From Exiguobacterium marinum DSM 16307 (GTDB lineage Bacteria; Bacillota; Bacilli; Exiguobacteriales; Exiguobacteriaceae), in contig NZ_KK211189.1 in assembly GCF_000620845.1 (NCBI RefSeq), positions 1,379,662 to 1,443,661 on the forward strand: a DNA stretch of 64,000 bases, in the 5' to 3' direction. How positions within the stretch are numbered: the stretch's first letter is position 1; every line of letters begins with the position of its first letter. The position numbers and the translations under genes were made by a program. Shown here in pieces: positions 1 to 8,732 of the stretch. A model generated the notes under the pieces. That model was not told the origin of the DNA, made no database searches, and was given only the letters and a program-made list of their open reading frames with translations.

Positions 1-383
1 AAGAAATCATCCATATGCGGGTCCATCATAGATACTTCAAGTAATTGCTTGCCAATCCGTTGACCACGAAAGCGTGGGCTCACCTCAATCGCACCGAGTT
101 CAAGGATATACGGGTCGTTTCCTTCACTCCAACGCTCGTACGGGTCAGGATAGAGAAATGTCACGTAGCCGATGACGAGGTCATTTTGTCGAGCGACAAT
201 GATGCGTCCCTCTTTTAAGTCAGCAATACCGACAAGCGCTTCGTGCTGATCTTCCGGTTCGCGAAAAGCTGTTAATCCTTCATCGAGACGATACGTCTGC
301 AACACATCAGCTGCCACCGGACCGTCAATCGTCACTTCGCCTTGTGAGGTCTGCCACAGTTTTGAGTGATATTGTTTTTCCAT
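1..383 (-). CDS. acuA: AcuA-type GNAT protein acetyltransferase, C-terminus cut by window edge
   Basis: The reverse strand encodes a GNAT-fold protein that begins at an ATG at 383 behind a good ribosome site (AAGGTGGTG) and is cut by the window edge, so only about 127 residues are visible. The visible part includes an acetyl-CoA loop-like stretch (SPRFRGQRIGKQLLE). The gene is divergent from acsA, as acuA is in Bacillus. There AcuA acetylates the active-site lysine of acetyl-CoA synthetase and switches it off. The function is inferred from family and position. A different GNAT enzyme is possible but less likely in this place. Confidence 0.82.
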   Translation of the reverse strand, partial: MEKQYHSKLWQTSQGEVTIDGPVAADVLQTYRLDEGLTAFREPEDQHEALVGIADLKEGRIIVARQNDLVIGYVTFLYPDPYERWSEGNDPYILELGAIEVSPRFRGQRIGKQLLEVSMMDPHMDDF

Positions 384-409
384 TGGGTCACCACCTTTTC
401 CATCTTATA

Positions 410-423
410 TTATAGCGCTTTCA
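410..423. promoter_or_regulatory. Candidate CcpA cre site between acuA and acsA
   Basis: On the reverse strand the 14-mer TGAAAGCGCTATAA matches the cre consensus TGWAANCGNTNWCA at all but one position. It overlaps a TATAAT-like acuA -10 element (409-414, reverse strand) and lies about 40 bases upstream of the acsA -35. In Bacillus this divergent region is under CcpA. Repression of acuA by overlap is inferred. Confidence 0.6.
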
Positions 424-463
424 TTGCGTATGAATCACCCGTTTTGATGAATTTGGAAATTCG

Positions 464-492
464 TTGATTTGTCATAATTTTAACACTATACT
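464..492 (+). promoter_or_regulatory. Sigma-A promoter of acsA
   Basis: TTGATT (464-469) and TATACT (487-492) are separated by 17 bases, which fits a vegetative promoter. The acsA start codon lies about 45 bases downstream, behind the ribosome site GGGGAGG. Confidence 0.6.
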
Positions 493-537
493 GAAAGTGG
501 TTATACCAATCTTTACAGGGGAGGCGAATCTTTAACG

Positions 538-2244
538 ATGGAAAAATTGAAAGCGTTAACAGGGGAGCATCAATTAGCGTCGTATGAAGAGGCTTGTCAG
601 TCGTTTGAATGGACACAAGCAGAAACATTATTTTCTTGGAATTTGACGGGGAAAGTCAATTTGGCATATGAAGCAATCGATCGCCATGCAGAGAGTGAAT
701 TGGCGAAAAAAGTGGCATTGCTTTATTTCGATGGGGGTCGGGAAGAGCGCTACACGTATGCGGATATGAAGAGAGAGAGTAATCGTTCTGGTAATGTTCT
801 GAAGTCGATTGGTGTGGAGAAAGGCGACCGCGTCTTTATCTTTATGCCACGTCAGCCAGAACTTTATTTTATTTTACTCGGAGCAATCAAACTCGGAGCC
901 ATCGTAGGGCCACTGTTTGAGGCATTCATGGAACAGGCGGTTCACGACCGGTTACTCGACTCGGAAGCGAAAGTGATTGTGACGACGAAAGAACTATTGC
1001 CACGTGTCCCAGTCGACCAATTGCCACATCTTGAGACGATTTTACTCGTCGGTGACGATGTCGAGGAATCGGGAAAAGCACTCGATTACCGTAAACTCGC
1101 GAACGATGCGACAACAGATTTAGAGTTGACGTGGGTCGATCGTGAGGATGGTTTAATTTTACACTATACCTCTGGTTCGACTGGGAAGCCGAAAGGTGTT
1201 CTCCACGTCCACAACGCCATGATCCAGCATATGATGACAGGCAAATGGGTACTCGACCTTCAACCTGACGATGTTTACTGGTGTACAGCTGACCCGGGGT
1301 GGGTGACTGGGACGAGTTATGGGATTTTTGCACCGTTTTTGAATGGCGCGACGAACGTCATCGTCGGCGGACGCTTCAATCCAGAGTTTTGGTACTCGGT
1401 TATTGAACGATTCGGCGTGACAGTGTGGTATAGTGCACCGACAGCGTTCCGAATGCTCATGGGTGCCGGGAACGAAGCGTTTGAGAAATATGACCTGTCT
1501 TCCTTACGACACATTTTATCGGTTGGTGAGCCGTTGAACCCTGAAGTGATTCGTTGGGGTTACGAGGCGTTTGACCTTCGAATCCATGACACGTGGTGGA
1601 TGACGGAAACGGGTGGGATGATGATTTGTAACTACCCGACAATGGATATCAAACCAGGGTCGATGGGGAAACCGATTCCTGGATGCGAAGCGGCCATTTT
1701 GGACGACCGTGGCAAACCGCTCCCGCCGCATCGAATGGGGAACTTGGCACTCAAGACACCTTGGCCATCGATGATGCGGAAGATTTGGAAGAACGATGCG
1801 AAGTATGAGAGCTATTTCTGGGGAGATTGGTACGTATCTGGTGACTCGGCTTACATGGATGAAGACGGATACTTCTGGTTCCAAGGACGTGTCGACGATG
1901 TCATCATGACAGCGGGAGAACGAGTAGGACCGTTTGAAGTCGAAAGCCGACTCGTCGAACATCCGGCTGTCGCTGAGGCGGGCGTCATCGGAAAACCAGA
2001 TCCAATTCGAGGTGAAATCATCAAAGCGTTCATCGCGCTTCGGAAAGGCTATGAGCCGTCGGATGAGTTAAAGCAAGAAATTCAGCAATTCGTCAAAGAA
2101 GGATTGGCTGCTCACGCGGCACCACGCGAAATAGAATTCAAAGACAAGCTGCCAAAAACGCGGAGTGGTAAGATTATGCGTCGCGTCTTGAAAGCTTGGG
2201 AGTTGAATCTCGAGGCCGGTGACTTATCGACGATGGAAGACTGA
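538..2244 (+). CDS. acsA: Acetyl-CoA synthetase (AMP-forming)
   Basis: A 568-residue member of the adenylate-forming (ANL) superfamily, close to the usual length of Bacillus AcsA. It converts acetate, ATP and CoA to acetyl-CoA, AMP and pyrophosphate in the cytoplasm, for growth on acetate or its recapture. The P-loop motif TSGSTGKPKG is at residues 211-220, and the WWMTETG motif (A5 region) lies in the middle third. The C-terminal small domain carries PKTRSGKIMRR, whose Lys545 is the catalytic lysine known in this family to be acetylated. The adjacent divergent acuA-like gene fits that control. An ATG start follows GGGGAGG at good spacing. A shared terminator separates it from the convergent PBP gene. 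Confidence 0.95.
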   Translation: MEKLKALTGEHQLASYEEACQSFEWTQAETLFSWNLTGKVNLAYEAIDRHAESELAKKVALLYFDGGREERYTYADMKRESNRSGNVLKSIGVEKGDRVFIFMPRQPELYFILLGAIKLGAIVGPLFEAFMEQAVHDRLLDSEAKVIVTTKELLPRVPVDQLPHLETILLVGDDVEESGKALDYRKLANDATTDLELTWVDREDGLILHYTSGSTGKPKGVLHVHNAMIQHMMTGKWVLDLQPDDVYWCTADPGWVTGTSYGIFAPFLNGATNVIVGGRFNPEFWYSVIERFGVTVWYSAPTAFRMLMGAGNEAFEKYDLSSLRHILSVGEPLNPEVIRWGYEAFDLRIHDTWWMTETGGMMICNYPTMDIKPGSMGKPIPGCEAAILDDRGKPLPPHRMGNLALKTPWPSMMRKIWKNDAKYESYFWGDWYVSGDSAYMDEDGYFWFQGRVDDVIMTAGERVGPFEVESRLVEHPAVAEAGVIGKPDPIRGEIIKAFIALRKGYEPSDELKQEIQQFVKEGLAAHAAPREIEFKDKLPKTRSGKIMRRVLKAWELNLEAGDLSTMED

Positions 2245-2248
2245 AGCA

Positions 2249-2283
2249 AAAAAGGCCGACACGAAATGTGTCGACCTTTTTTT
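2249..2283. terminator. Bidirectional terminator between acsA and the PBP gene
   Basis: An inverted repeat (arms near GGCCGACAC and GTGTCGACC, one G-U pair) is flanked by A-rich and T-rich runs on its two sides. It can therefore end both convergent genes. Confidence 0.8.
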
Positions 2284-4763
2284 CATTCACCATCCGAATC
2301 GGCGTTATCTTCAGCTGGTTGATCGGCTTCTTGTTGGGCCTCTTCTTCAGCTTGAGCCTCTTCCTCAGCTTTTTTCTTCGCTTCTTCTTCCGCTTTTTTC
2401 TTGGCAGCAGCATCAGCTTCAGCTTTTCGTTTAGCTTCTTCTTCGGCTTTTTTCTTCGCTGCAGCATCGTCAGCAGCTTCTTGTTTCTTCTCTTCAGCTT
2501 CTTTCTTAGCTTCCTCAGCCTTTTTCTTGGCTTCTTCTTCTTTTTTCTTCTCTTCCTCTTCTTTTTCTTTCTCTTCTATTTTCTTCTTCTCAGAGAATGA
2601 ACCAGAATCTGTGAAGTCTTTTGCAGAGACGCTTGAAGGTTGCGAGAAGCGTGCGCTGACGTTTAGTGCTTTAGGGTTATCTGCATATACACGATTCATC
2701 GTTTGTGACCAAATGCGTTGCGTTCGCTGATAGTAACGCCCATATTCCCAGCTGTCTAGCATCGAGGCAAGTTGTGAATCATAACCAGACCAGACAGCGA
2801 GTGTGACGTTCGGGTTCGATCCAACTAAATAAGAGTCGCGTTGAGCGTTCGTTGTACCGGTTTTACCCATCCAGTCGCCAGGGACGTTGAGTAAGGATTG
2901 TGCGTATGTCGCAGTACCTGACGTGTAAACATCACGCAACATATCGAGCACGAGATAAGAGGTACGTTCCGTGAAAATACGAGTTTTCTTCGGTTTCGCT
3001 TCGTAAATCACTTCACCTTGATATTCGATTTCTTGGATGAAGTAAGGCTCTACATGCTCACCGTAGTTAGCGAGCATCGCATACGACGCTGCCAAATCGA
3101 TTGGCTTTACTTCTCCTGTACCGAGGGCCATTGCTGATGCGTAACGATTTCCTTCGGATACAGGAATCCCCATATCCACTAGCTTCTGTGTATCGGCAGG
3201 TTTTTGATTACGTTCCTCATAAATTTTAACGGCCGGAACGTTCAATGAAAGCTTGAGTGCATCGCGCACTGTGACGATTCCGCGATACGTCTTCCCTTCG
3301 TTTTGAACTTGTTTTTTCGGTTGTCCCGGACCAGTGAACTGATAGTAATATTCTTCGTCAATAATTTGAGTGGCTGGCGTGATCATGCCAGCTTCGATTG
3401 CGTTTGAATAGACGAGAATTGGTTTTGCAGTCGATCCGATTTGACGTTCAGCCCAGAAAGCACGGTTCAAGTCATCCGTCTTACCGTTGATATATCGACC
3501 TCCGACGAATCCAAGTACTTTCCCAGTTTTGTTTTCAATCATAACCGAAGAGGTTTGTTCAGGAAGTGTACGGTCCTCTTCTTCGACATATTGATTCGGA
3601 CCAAAGTTTCCGGCATTTTTAGCCGGTTGTTGCATCGCTTCGTGCACTTCTTTATCGAGTGTCAAACGGATGTTGAAACCACCTTGACGCAACATGTTAT
3701 GCGCACGCTTGGCATAAGTGGATTGAACAGAGTCTTTTTCTTTAGAACTCAATTCATCAATTTCAATTCCATCTTGCTCCAATAAATAGTCTGTCACAAT
3801 CTGACGTGCTTGTAGTTCCGCTTCATCAACAACATACGGATATTTGTCACGGGGCTTCGTCTGAGTCTGCATGAAGTCTTGCGTAATGTCATAGTTGTAA
3901 GCAGCATCATACTCTTCTTGCGTAATCTTCCCGGCGACGTACATCCGGTTCAATACTGTTTTCATTCGGTTGACTGCACCCGATACATCTTCTTTAATGA
4001 CACCACCTTGATAGTAGGGTGTATAGAAGAACGGGTTTTTCGGAATCCCGGCAAGAAAGGCGGCTTGAGGGAGCGTTAACTTCTCTGCCGAAGTATTGAA
4101 TACACCACGAGAAGCTGCTTCAATTCCGGAGATATTGCGTCCCATCGAGTTACGACCGAAAGAGACAACGTTTAAATAAGCGTTCAAAATTTCATCTTTA
4201 TCCATCGCTTTTTCAAGTCGTAGGGCAAGTAAAATTTCTTTTGCTTTTCGTTCGAACGAAACTTCATTCGTCAACATTTGGTTTTTGATCAATTGCTGGG
4301 TGAGGGTTGAACCACCCGTACGATCTTCTGATCCGGTTGCTTCTTGTAAAATCGCGCGTAATGTTGCTTTCGGAACGACTCCGTCGTGCTCGTAGAACTC
4401 GACATCCTCTGTCGCGAGAAGCGCGTCGACGACGTAAGGGGATACTTTCTCTACCGGAATCGGGATTCGGACTTCATCGGTCGTATAGTTCCCGATGCGT
4501 TCCCCGCTCCCGAAGAAAATATTTGAGGTCGATGTGTACGTATTGATTTGTGACGTCATCGTCTTGTATGCAGGGGTAGGCATATCTTTGACAAGGGATG
4601 CGAAATATCCGACACCGATTCCAGCACCTAAAAACCCGATTAACATAACAGAAATGATGGTCAGAAGCAGAACGTTCCACGACACATCATACATAACATT
4701 TGCATAGCGACGTACTTTCAATGACGTCGGATTATTCCATAAGTCTCGAATCTTCTGCAGCAT
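2283..4763 (-). CDS. Class A penicillin-binding protein (PBP1A family)
   Basis: An 826-residue bifunctional peptidoglycan synthase: glycosyltransferase plus DD-transpeptidase, anchored in the membrane with its catalytic domains outside. A membrane segment is at about residues 29-54. The GT51 domain shows the catalytic Glu in ATEDVEFYEHDG (Glu119) and GSTLTQQLIKN (151-161). The transpeptidase domain has the SxxK motif (Ser444-Lys447), SLN (506-508) and KTGTT (634-638). From about residue 726 to the end is a Lys/Glu/Ala-rich tail of about 100 residues that looks like charged helix or disordered linker. The pyrimidine-rich opposite strand creates false reading frames there. A monocistronic gene is likely. 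It is a ponA-like enzyme, but which paralogue is not certain. Confidence 0.93.
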   Translation of the reverse strand: MLQKIRDLWNNPTSLKVRRYANVMYDVSWNVLLLTIISVMLIGFLGAGIGVGYFASLVKDMPTPAYKTMTSQINTYTSTSNIFFGSGERIGNYTTDEVRIPIPVEKVSPYVVDALLATEDVEFYEHDGVVPKATLRAILQEATGSEDRTGGSTLTQQLIKNQMLTNEVSFERKAKEILLALRLEKAMDKDEILNAYLNVVSFGRNSMGRNISGIEAASRGVFNTSAEKLTLPQAAFLAGIPKNPFFYTPYYQGGVIKEDVSGAVNRMKTVLNRMYVAGKITQEEYDAAYNYDITQDFMQTQTKPRDKYPYVVDEAELQARQIVTDYLLEQDGIEIDELSSKEKDSVQSTYAKRAHNMLRQGGFNIRLTLDKEVHEAMQQPAKNAGNFGPNQYVEEEDRTLPEQTSSVMIENKTGKVLGFVGGRYINGKTDDLNRAFWAERQIGSTAKPILVYSNAIEAGMITPATQIIDEEYYYQFTGPGQPKKQVQNEGKTYRGIVTVRDALKLSLNVPAVKIYEERNQKPADTQKLVDMGIPVSEGNRYASAMALGTGEVKPIDLAASYAMLANYGEHVEPYFIQEIEYQGEVIYEAKPKKTRIFTERTSYLVLDMLRDVYTSGTATYAQSLLNVPGDWMGKTGTTNAQRDSYLVGSNPNVTLAVWSGYDSQLASMLDSWEYGRYYQRTQRIWSQTMNRVYADNPKALNVSARFSQPSSVSAKDFTDSGSFSEKKKIEEKEKEEEEKKKEEEAKKKAEEAKKEAEEKKQEAADDAAAKKKAEEEAKRKAEADAAAKKKAEEEAKKKAEEEAQAEEEAQQEADQPAEDNADSDGE

Positions 4764-4881
4764 GACAGCCTCCTTAAATATGGTGTAAAACTATTTTAGA
4801 CAGTAATATATTCGATTATAGCACAATTCAACCTACACCTTACCGTGAAACCGATGTCGCGTGCAAGTTTCGATATGGGAG

Positions 4882-4909
4882 TTGACAAGTCGAAATCGAT
4901 GCTTATAAA
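4882..4909 (+). promoter_or_regulatory. Sigma-A promoter of the tyrS leader
   Basis: A perfect TTGACA (4882-4887) and TATAAA (4904-4909) are 16 bases apart, immediately upstream of the T-box leader. The bases between the PBP start (4763) and this promoter hold no gene. Confidence 0.8.
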
Positions 4910-4924
4910 ATGAATAGCATAGTC

Positions 4925-5158
4925 AACAATATCATGACGCCTTGAAGAAAGCGAAGTAGTCGGTCGGCCTCTTGTCCAGAAAGCTAGTGGTTGCTGTGAA
5001 CTAGCCAACGCCAAACGATGAATTACACTTTCAGAGCGTGCCATTAGGCCGGTTCGAGACCGTTATCTCTCGCTCAAAGCGGTCGCATCATATTGCGACA
5101 AGTAGGGTGGTACCGCGGAATCTCCGTCCCTTCTCATATTGAGAAGGGACGTTTTTTT
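4925..5158 (+). promoter_or_regulatory. T-box riboswitch upstream of tyrS
   Basis: The leader contains the diagnostic T-box sequence AGGGTGGTACCGCG at 5104-5117, followed by a terminator hairpin (GTCCCTTCTC paired with GAGAAGGGAC) and a T-run (5125-5158). A TAC triplet at 5024-5026, followed by ACT as in the pheS leader, is the candidate tyrosine specifier. Uncharged tRNA-Tyr should stabilise the antiterminator and allow tyrS transcription. The family assignment is firm. The exact 5' limit and the specifier are inferred. Confidence 0.93.
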
Positions 5159-5182
5159 ATGTCAATTGAAGGAGTGGAACAA

Positions 5183-6430
5183 ATGGAACTATTAAAAGAT
5201 TTAGAGTTTAGAGGGCTTGTCAACCAAATGACAGACGAAGAAGGATTGAAGGAACAACTCAAGGGTCCGACGACGTTGTACACGGGATTTGATCCGACAG
5301 CGGATTCGCTTCATATCGGGCACTTACTGCCGATTTTGACGTTAAAACGTTTCCAACAGGCAGGTCATCAGGTCATCGCGCTTGTCGGTGGGGCGACAGG
5401 TATGATTGGAGATCCGTCCGGGCGTTCAGACGAGCGTTCTCTTAACACATTGGATACGGTCAAACTCTTTTCGGATCGTATCAAAGACCAGTTAAGTCGA
5501 TTCCTCCCGCTTGAAGGAGAGAATCCGATCACAATCCGTAACAACTACGAATGGACAGAAGAGATGTCGATTATCGACTTCCTTCGCGATATCGGTAAAC
5601 ATTTCCCGATCAGTTACATGTTAGCGAAAGATTCGGTGGACTCGCGTATGGAGAACGGGATCTCTTACACTGAATTTTCATACATGTTGCTGCAATCATA
5701 CGATTTCTTGAAATTATATGAGACTGAAAAATGTCGTCTTCAAGTCGGAGGCAGTGACCAGTGGGGAAACATCACAGCAGGTCTTGAATTGATCCGTCGC
5801 TTCGGCCATTCGGAAAAAGCGTTCGGACTCACGGTGCCGCTCGTCACGAAGTCGGATGGTCAGAAATTTGGGAAGACGGCCGGCGGTGCAGTTTGGTTGG
5901 ATGCTGACAAGACTTCACCGTACGAGTTCTACCAGTTTTGGATTAACGTCGACGATGCCGATGTCATCAAGTTCATCAAATACTTCACGTTCATGTCTCA
6001 TGAAGAAATCGAAGCACTTGCAGCTGAAGTGACGGAAGCACCGGAAAAACGTGTGGCACAGCGACGTCTCGCAGAAGAGATGACGAAGCTCGTCCACAGT
6101 GAAGCAGGGCTTGAGCAAGCTGAACGCATCACGAGAGCATTCTTCAGTGGTGATCTGACATCACTTCAACCGGAAGACATGGAGGACGCATTCAAAGGAA
6201 TGCCGCAATTTGAACTTGACGGGGAACGTAACCTTGTCGACCTCCTCGTCGAAGCGAAGATTTCACCATCGAAACGTCAGGCACGAGAAGACGTGACGAA
6301 CGGGGCGATTTACTTGAACGGCGAGCGTGAACAGGCACTTGATAAAGTCATCACGCGTGCTGACACACTCGGCGAATTTACAATCATTCGTCGTGGTAAG
6401 AAAAAATACTTTGTGATTCGTCACGTATAA
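5183..6430 (+). CDS. tyrS: Tyrosyl-tRNA synthetase
   Basis: A 415-residue class I synthetase that charges tRNA-Tyr in the cytoplasm. The nucleotide-binding HIGH motif is at residues 44-47, and the KMSKS equivalent reads KFGKT at 228-232. A C-terminal S4-like RNA-binding domain covers roughly the last 65 residues. The ATG at 5183 was chosen because AAGGAG sits just before it and MELLKDLEFRG is the family's normal N-terminus. The earlier in-frame ATG at 5159 lies in the T-run of the riboswitch terminator. It is controlled by the upstream T-box and ends at its own terminator. Confidence 0.96.
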   Translation: MELLKDLEFRGLVNQMTDEEGLKEQLKGPTTLYTGFDPTADSLHIGHLLPILTLKRFQQAGHQVIALVGGATGMIGDPSGRSDERSLNTLDTVKLFSDRIKDQLSRFLPLEGENPITIRNNYEWTEEMSIIDFLRDIGKHFPISYMLAKDSVDSRMENGISYTEFSYMLLQSYDFLKLYETEKCRLQVGGSDQWGNITAGLELIRRFGHSEKAFGLTVPLVTKSDGQKFGKTAGGAVWLDADKTSPYEFYQFWINVDDADVIKFIKYFTFMSHEEIEALAAEVTEAPEKRVAQRRLAEEMTKLVHSEAGLEQAERITRAFFSGDLTSLQPEDMEDAFKGMPQFELDGERNLVDLLVEAKISPSKRQAREDVTNGAIYLNGEREQALDKVITRADTLGEFTIIRRGKKKYFVIRHV

Positions 6431-6441
6431 TCATCATGTCC

Positions 6442-6476
6442 GTCCGTTCCTTTTTTGTTGAGGAATGGACTTTTTT
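6442..6476 (+). terminator. tyrS terminator
   Basis: A hairpin with arms GTCCGTTCCT and AGGAATGGAC is followed by TTTTTT, 12 bases after the tyrS stop. Confidence 0.8.
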
Positions 6477-6530
6477 AACCCTTTTTCAGCTATGGTGATT
6501 TGATAAAATGATGAGGTAGGAGGGATGATA

Positions 6531-7157
6531 ATGGAAATAGAAGAGTTTTTCGGTGATCAGTTCCATCAATGGCGCGAACATTTTCGATACTATGAGATGG
6601 CCATCACAGAACTTGAGAGCGACCTCGGGATCATCGACTTAGATTGGCAGACGCGACTCGGGTATTCACCGATTGAACATGTGAAGACGAGGATGAAGAC
6701 GTTGCCGTCCATCGTACGCAAGATGAGGCGCAAAGAATTGCCGTTAGAAATCGAGGCGCTTTGGGAACATGTGCATGATGTAGCGGGAATACGGATTGTT
6801 ACGAGCTTCCGAGATGATATATATGCGATTTTACGTCATTTAGAGGCGCGGGATGATTTGGAGATTATCGAAGTCAAAGATTATATCGAGCATCCGAAGC
6901 CAAGCGGGTATCGCAGCTTACATCTCATTGTGAAGACAAAAGTCTATTTGGCCGAACGAATTATCTGGGTGCCGGCCGAGATTCAGATTCGGACGCTCGC
7001 CATGGATTTTTGGGCAGCGACGGAACATAAGCTTCAATACAAATATCAGCATGCGATACCGGAATCGTCCAAAGAAGAGCTCATTGAGGCTTCTTTTATG
7101 GCCGATGCCCTCGACACACAGATGGGACGTATTCGACAAGAAATCTTAAAGAAATAA
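6531..7157 (+). CDS. relP: Small alarmone synthetase, RelP/YwaC type
   Basis: A 208-residue single-domain (p)ppGpp synthetase that transfers pyrophosphate from ATP to GDP or GTP without a hydrolase domain. Synthetase motifs seen are HDVAGIRI (about 82-89), KDYIEHPKPSGYRSLHLI and EIQIRTLAMDFWA. The N-terminal SPIEHVKTR region and the PKP-GYRSLHLI wording resemble Bacillus YwaC (SAS2/RelP) more than YjbM (RelQ). The ATG at 6531 has AGGAGG at seven bases; the ATG at 6525 directly abuts that site and is unlikely to be used. It sits alone between tyrS and the convergent rpsD. In Bacillus, ywaC responds to cell-wall stress; no such control can be read here. Confidence 0.88.
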   Translation: MEIEEFFGDQFHQWREHFRYYEMAITELESDLGIIDLDWQTRLGYSPIEHVKTRMKTLPSIVRKMRRKELPLEIEALWEHVHDVAGIRIVTSFRDDIYAILRHLEARDDLEIIEVKDYIEHPKPSGYRSLHLIVKTKVYLAERIIWVPAEIQIRTLAMDFWAATEHKLQYKYQHAIPESSKEELIEASFMADALDTQMGRIRQEILKK

Positions 7158-7160
7158 AAA

Positions 7161-7185
7161 AATCCCCTTCTCGAAGAAGGGGATT
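7161..7185. terminator. Bidirectional terminator between relP and rpsD
   Basis: A perfect ten-base stem (AATCCCCTTC/GAAGGGGATT) with loop TCGA has A-runs upstream and T-runs on the opposite strand. It serves both convergent genes. Confidence 0.85.
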
Positions 7186-7192
7186 AAAAGCA

Positions 7193-7792
7193 TTAACGTG
7201 AGTAGTACTCGACGATGAGTTGCTCTTTGATTTGGTCGTTAAGTTCAGCGCGTTCTGGGAGACGTACGAATGTACCTTCGAGTTTCTCAGCGTCAAACGA
7301 TACGAAGTCTTTTGTAGCTGGTGCTACTTCAAGAGCTTCAGCGATTGCTTTAACGTTTTTCGATTTTTCGCGAACTGCAATAACTTGACCAGGTTTTACG
7401 CGGTAAGACGCGATGTCTACGCGTGATCCGTCAACTGTGATGTGACCGTGGTTGACGAGTTGGCGTGCTCCACGACGTGTGCGAGCGAGACCGAAACGGT
7501 AAACGAGGTTGTCAAGGCGTGATTCGAGCAAGAACATGAAGTTCTCACCGTGGATGCCTGGCATTTTACCAGCATCGTTGAAGATGCGGTTGAATTGCTT
7601 CTCGTTCACTCCGTACATGTGACGAAGTGCTTGCTTCGCTTGAAGTTGAAGACCGTATTCTGAGATTTTCTTACGACCATTTCCGTGTTGACCTGGTGCG
7701 TAAGGACGTTTTACTAATTCTTTACCCGTTTCGCTAAGCGAGATGCCTAAGCGACGCGAGAGTTTCCAAGCTGGACCTGTGTAACGAGCCAT
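7193..7792 (-). CDS. rpsD: 30S ribosomal protein S4
   Basis: A 199-residue primary 16S rRNA-binding protein of the small subunit. The N-terminus [16 protein letters not shown] and the S4 RNA-binding domain ([28 protein letters not shown]) are typical. It stands alone, with its own promoter and leader, as in Bacillus where S4 represses its own synthesis. The four-cysteine zinc form is absent: no zinc-binding cysteine cluster is present near the N-terminus, so this is the C-minus type. The ATG start has AAGGAGGAG nearby. Confidence 0.97.
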   Translation of the reverse strand: MARYTGPAWKLSRRLGISLSETGKELVKRPYAPGQHGNGRKKISEYGLQLQAKQALRHMYGVNEKQFNRIFNDAGKMPGIHGENFMFLLESRLDNLVYRFGLARTRRGARQLVNHGHITVDGSRVDIASYRVKPGQVIAVREKSKNVKAIAEALEVAPATKDFVSFDAEKLEGTFVRLPERAELNDQIKEQLIVEYYSR

Positions 7793-7794
7793 GT

Positions 7795-7980
7795 TTGGAC
7801 TCCTCCTTGTTGTTCATGTATTTTGCACAAAAGAACAACGGTGTCAAAGACGAGTAACGCCCCTTTCAAGGTGCAAGCACCTTCACTTGATAGCGAAGCT
7901 ACGAGATGCCCCTCCGACTAAGTCGAGGCCCGAAAGGTGGATACGTTTGTCAGTGACTGCTATCGTCATTTCATGCACAA
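7795..7980 (-). promoter_or_regulatory. Probable S4 autoregulatory leader of rpsD
   Basis: About 190 untranslated bases lie between the rpsD promoter and start codon. They contain several complementary segments (for example AGGTGCAAGCACCTT and GCCTCGACTTAGTCGGAGG on the two strands). In Bacillus the rpsD leader binds S4 to repress translation. The assignment rests on position, length and visible pairing; the pseudoknot was not modelled. Confidence 0.6.
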
Positions 7981-7985
7981 AGATG

Positions 7986-8014
7986 AGTATACGATGAAAC
8001 GTGATGCTTGTCAA
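7986..8014 (-). promoter_or_regulatory. Strong sigma-A promoter of rpsD
   Basis: On the reverse strand TTGACA (8014-8009) and TATACT (7991-7986) are separated by exactly 17 bases. The -35 box abuts the stop codon of the upstream reductase gene, with no terminator between them. Confidence 0.88.
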
Positions 8015-8497
8015 TCAAATATAGTGAAGTAATGTCTCACAAAAATGTTCGAGTCCTTGACGATCGACTTCGGAGAATCGATTAAATTCAGGGCTGTCGA
8101 TATCGAGGACGCCGATTGTTTTACCGTCGCGCACGAGAGGGACAACGATTTCCGAGTTTGAAGCTGCATCACAAGCGATATGTCCCGGGAATTGATGGAC
8201 ATCGGCCACAAGCTGAGTTTTTTGTGTAGACGCTGCCGTTCCACAAACGCCTTTTCCAAATGCGATGTGCACACAGGCCGGTAGCCCTTGGAAAGGACCT
8301 AAGATGAGACTATCCTCAGAATTTGTCACATAAAATCCAACCCAGTTGATGCGATCTAAAAATTGATTCAGTAAAGCACTCGCATTAGCTAGGTTAGCCA
8401 CTTCATTTGTCTCACCTTCTAATAGTGCAGCGAGTTGCTTATTTAATAGTTCATAACCTGCAGCTAAATCACCTGAATACGATGTCGTTTGGAACAT
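8015..8497 (-). CDS. msrC: Free methionine-(R)-sulfoxide reductase (GAF domain, YtsP-like)
   Basis: A 160-residue single GAF domain. It has the three cysteines expected of fRMsr enzymes: Cys75 in GLPACVHI, Cys85 in GKGVCGTAA and Cys109 in HIACDAASNSEIVVP. Such enzymes reduce free Met-(R)-O with thioredoxin. The equivalent Bacillus gene ytsP also lies just upstream of rpsD on the same strand, so read-through into rpsD is plausible. The ATG start has GGAGGGG upstream. A GAF-only sensor is the alternative, but the cysteine pattern argues for the reductase. Confidence 0.88.
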   Translation of the reverse strand: MFQTTSYSGDLAAGYELLNKQLAALLEGETNEVANLANASALLNQFLDRINWVGFYVTNSEDSLILGPFQGLPACVHIAFGKGVCGTAASTQKTQLVADVHQFPGHIACDAASNSEIVVPLVRDGKTIGVLDIDSPEFNRFSEVDRQGLEHFCETLLHYI

Positions 8498-8732
8498 AGC
8501 AAATCCCCTCCGTCTTTCATGTTTTTAGAATTTAGCATTATGGTACACGCAAATTAGTGATTTGTCTTGCGGAAAAGTTCTGAAAAAATGAACAATCTCC
8601 ATTGAAACCATTGGAAAACCTATGCAAATCATTGGTTCTATAATATGATTAAGTATATCTATTCTTATAAAATACTTCTTTTTAATATAAGGTACATAAG
8701 TCCACGAAAGCGGCTTGGAGGTTGTGACAAAG

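Noticed and set aside
926-1962. Several reverse-strand open frames within acsA
   Set aside because: acsA is an intact, well-conserved gene in this interval; the opposite frames have no ribosome sites or recognisable domains.
2268-2600. Phe-rich open frames on the plus strand
   Set aside because: They are the antisense of the Lys/Glu-rich tail of the PBP gene, have no ribosome site and no plausible protein composition.
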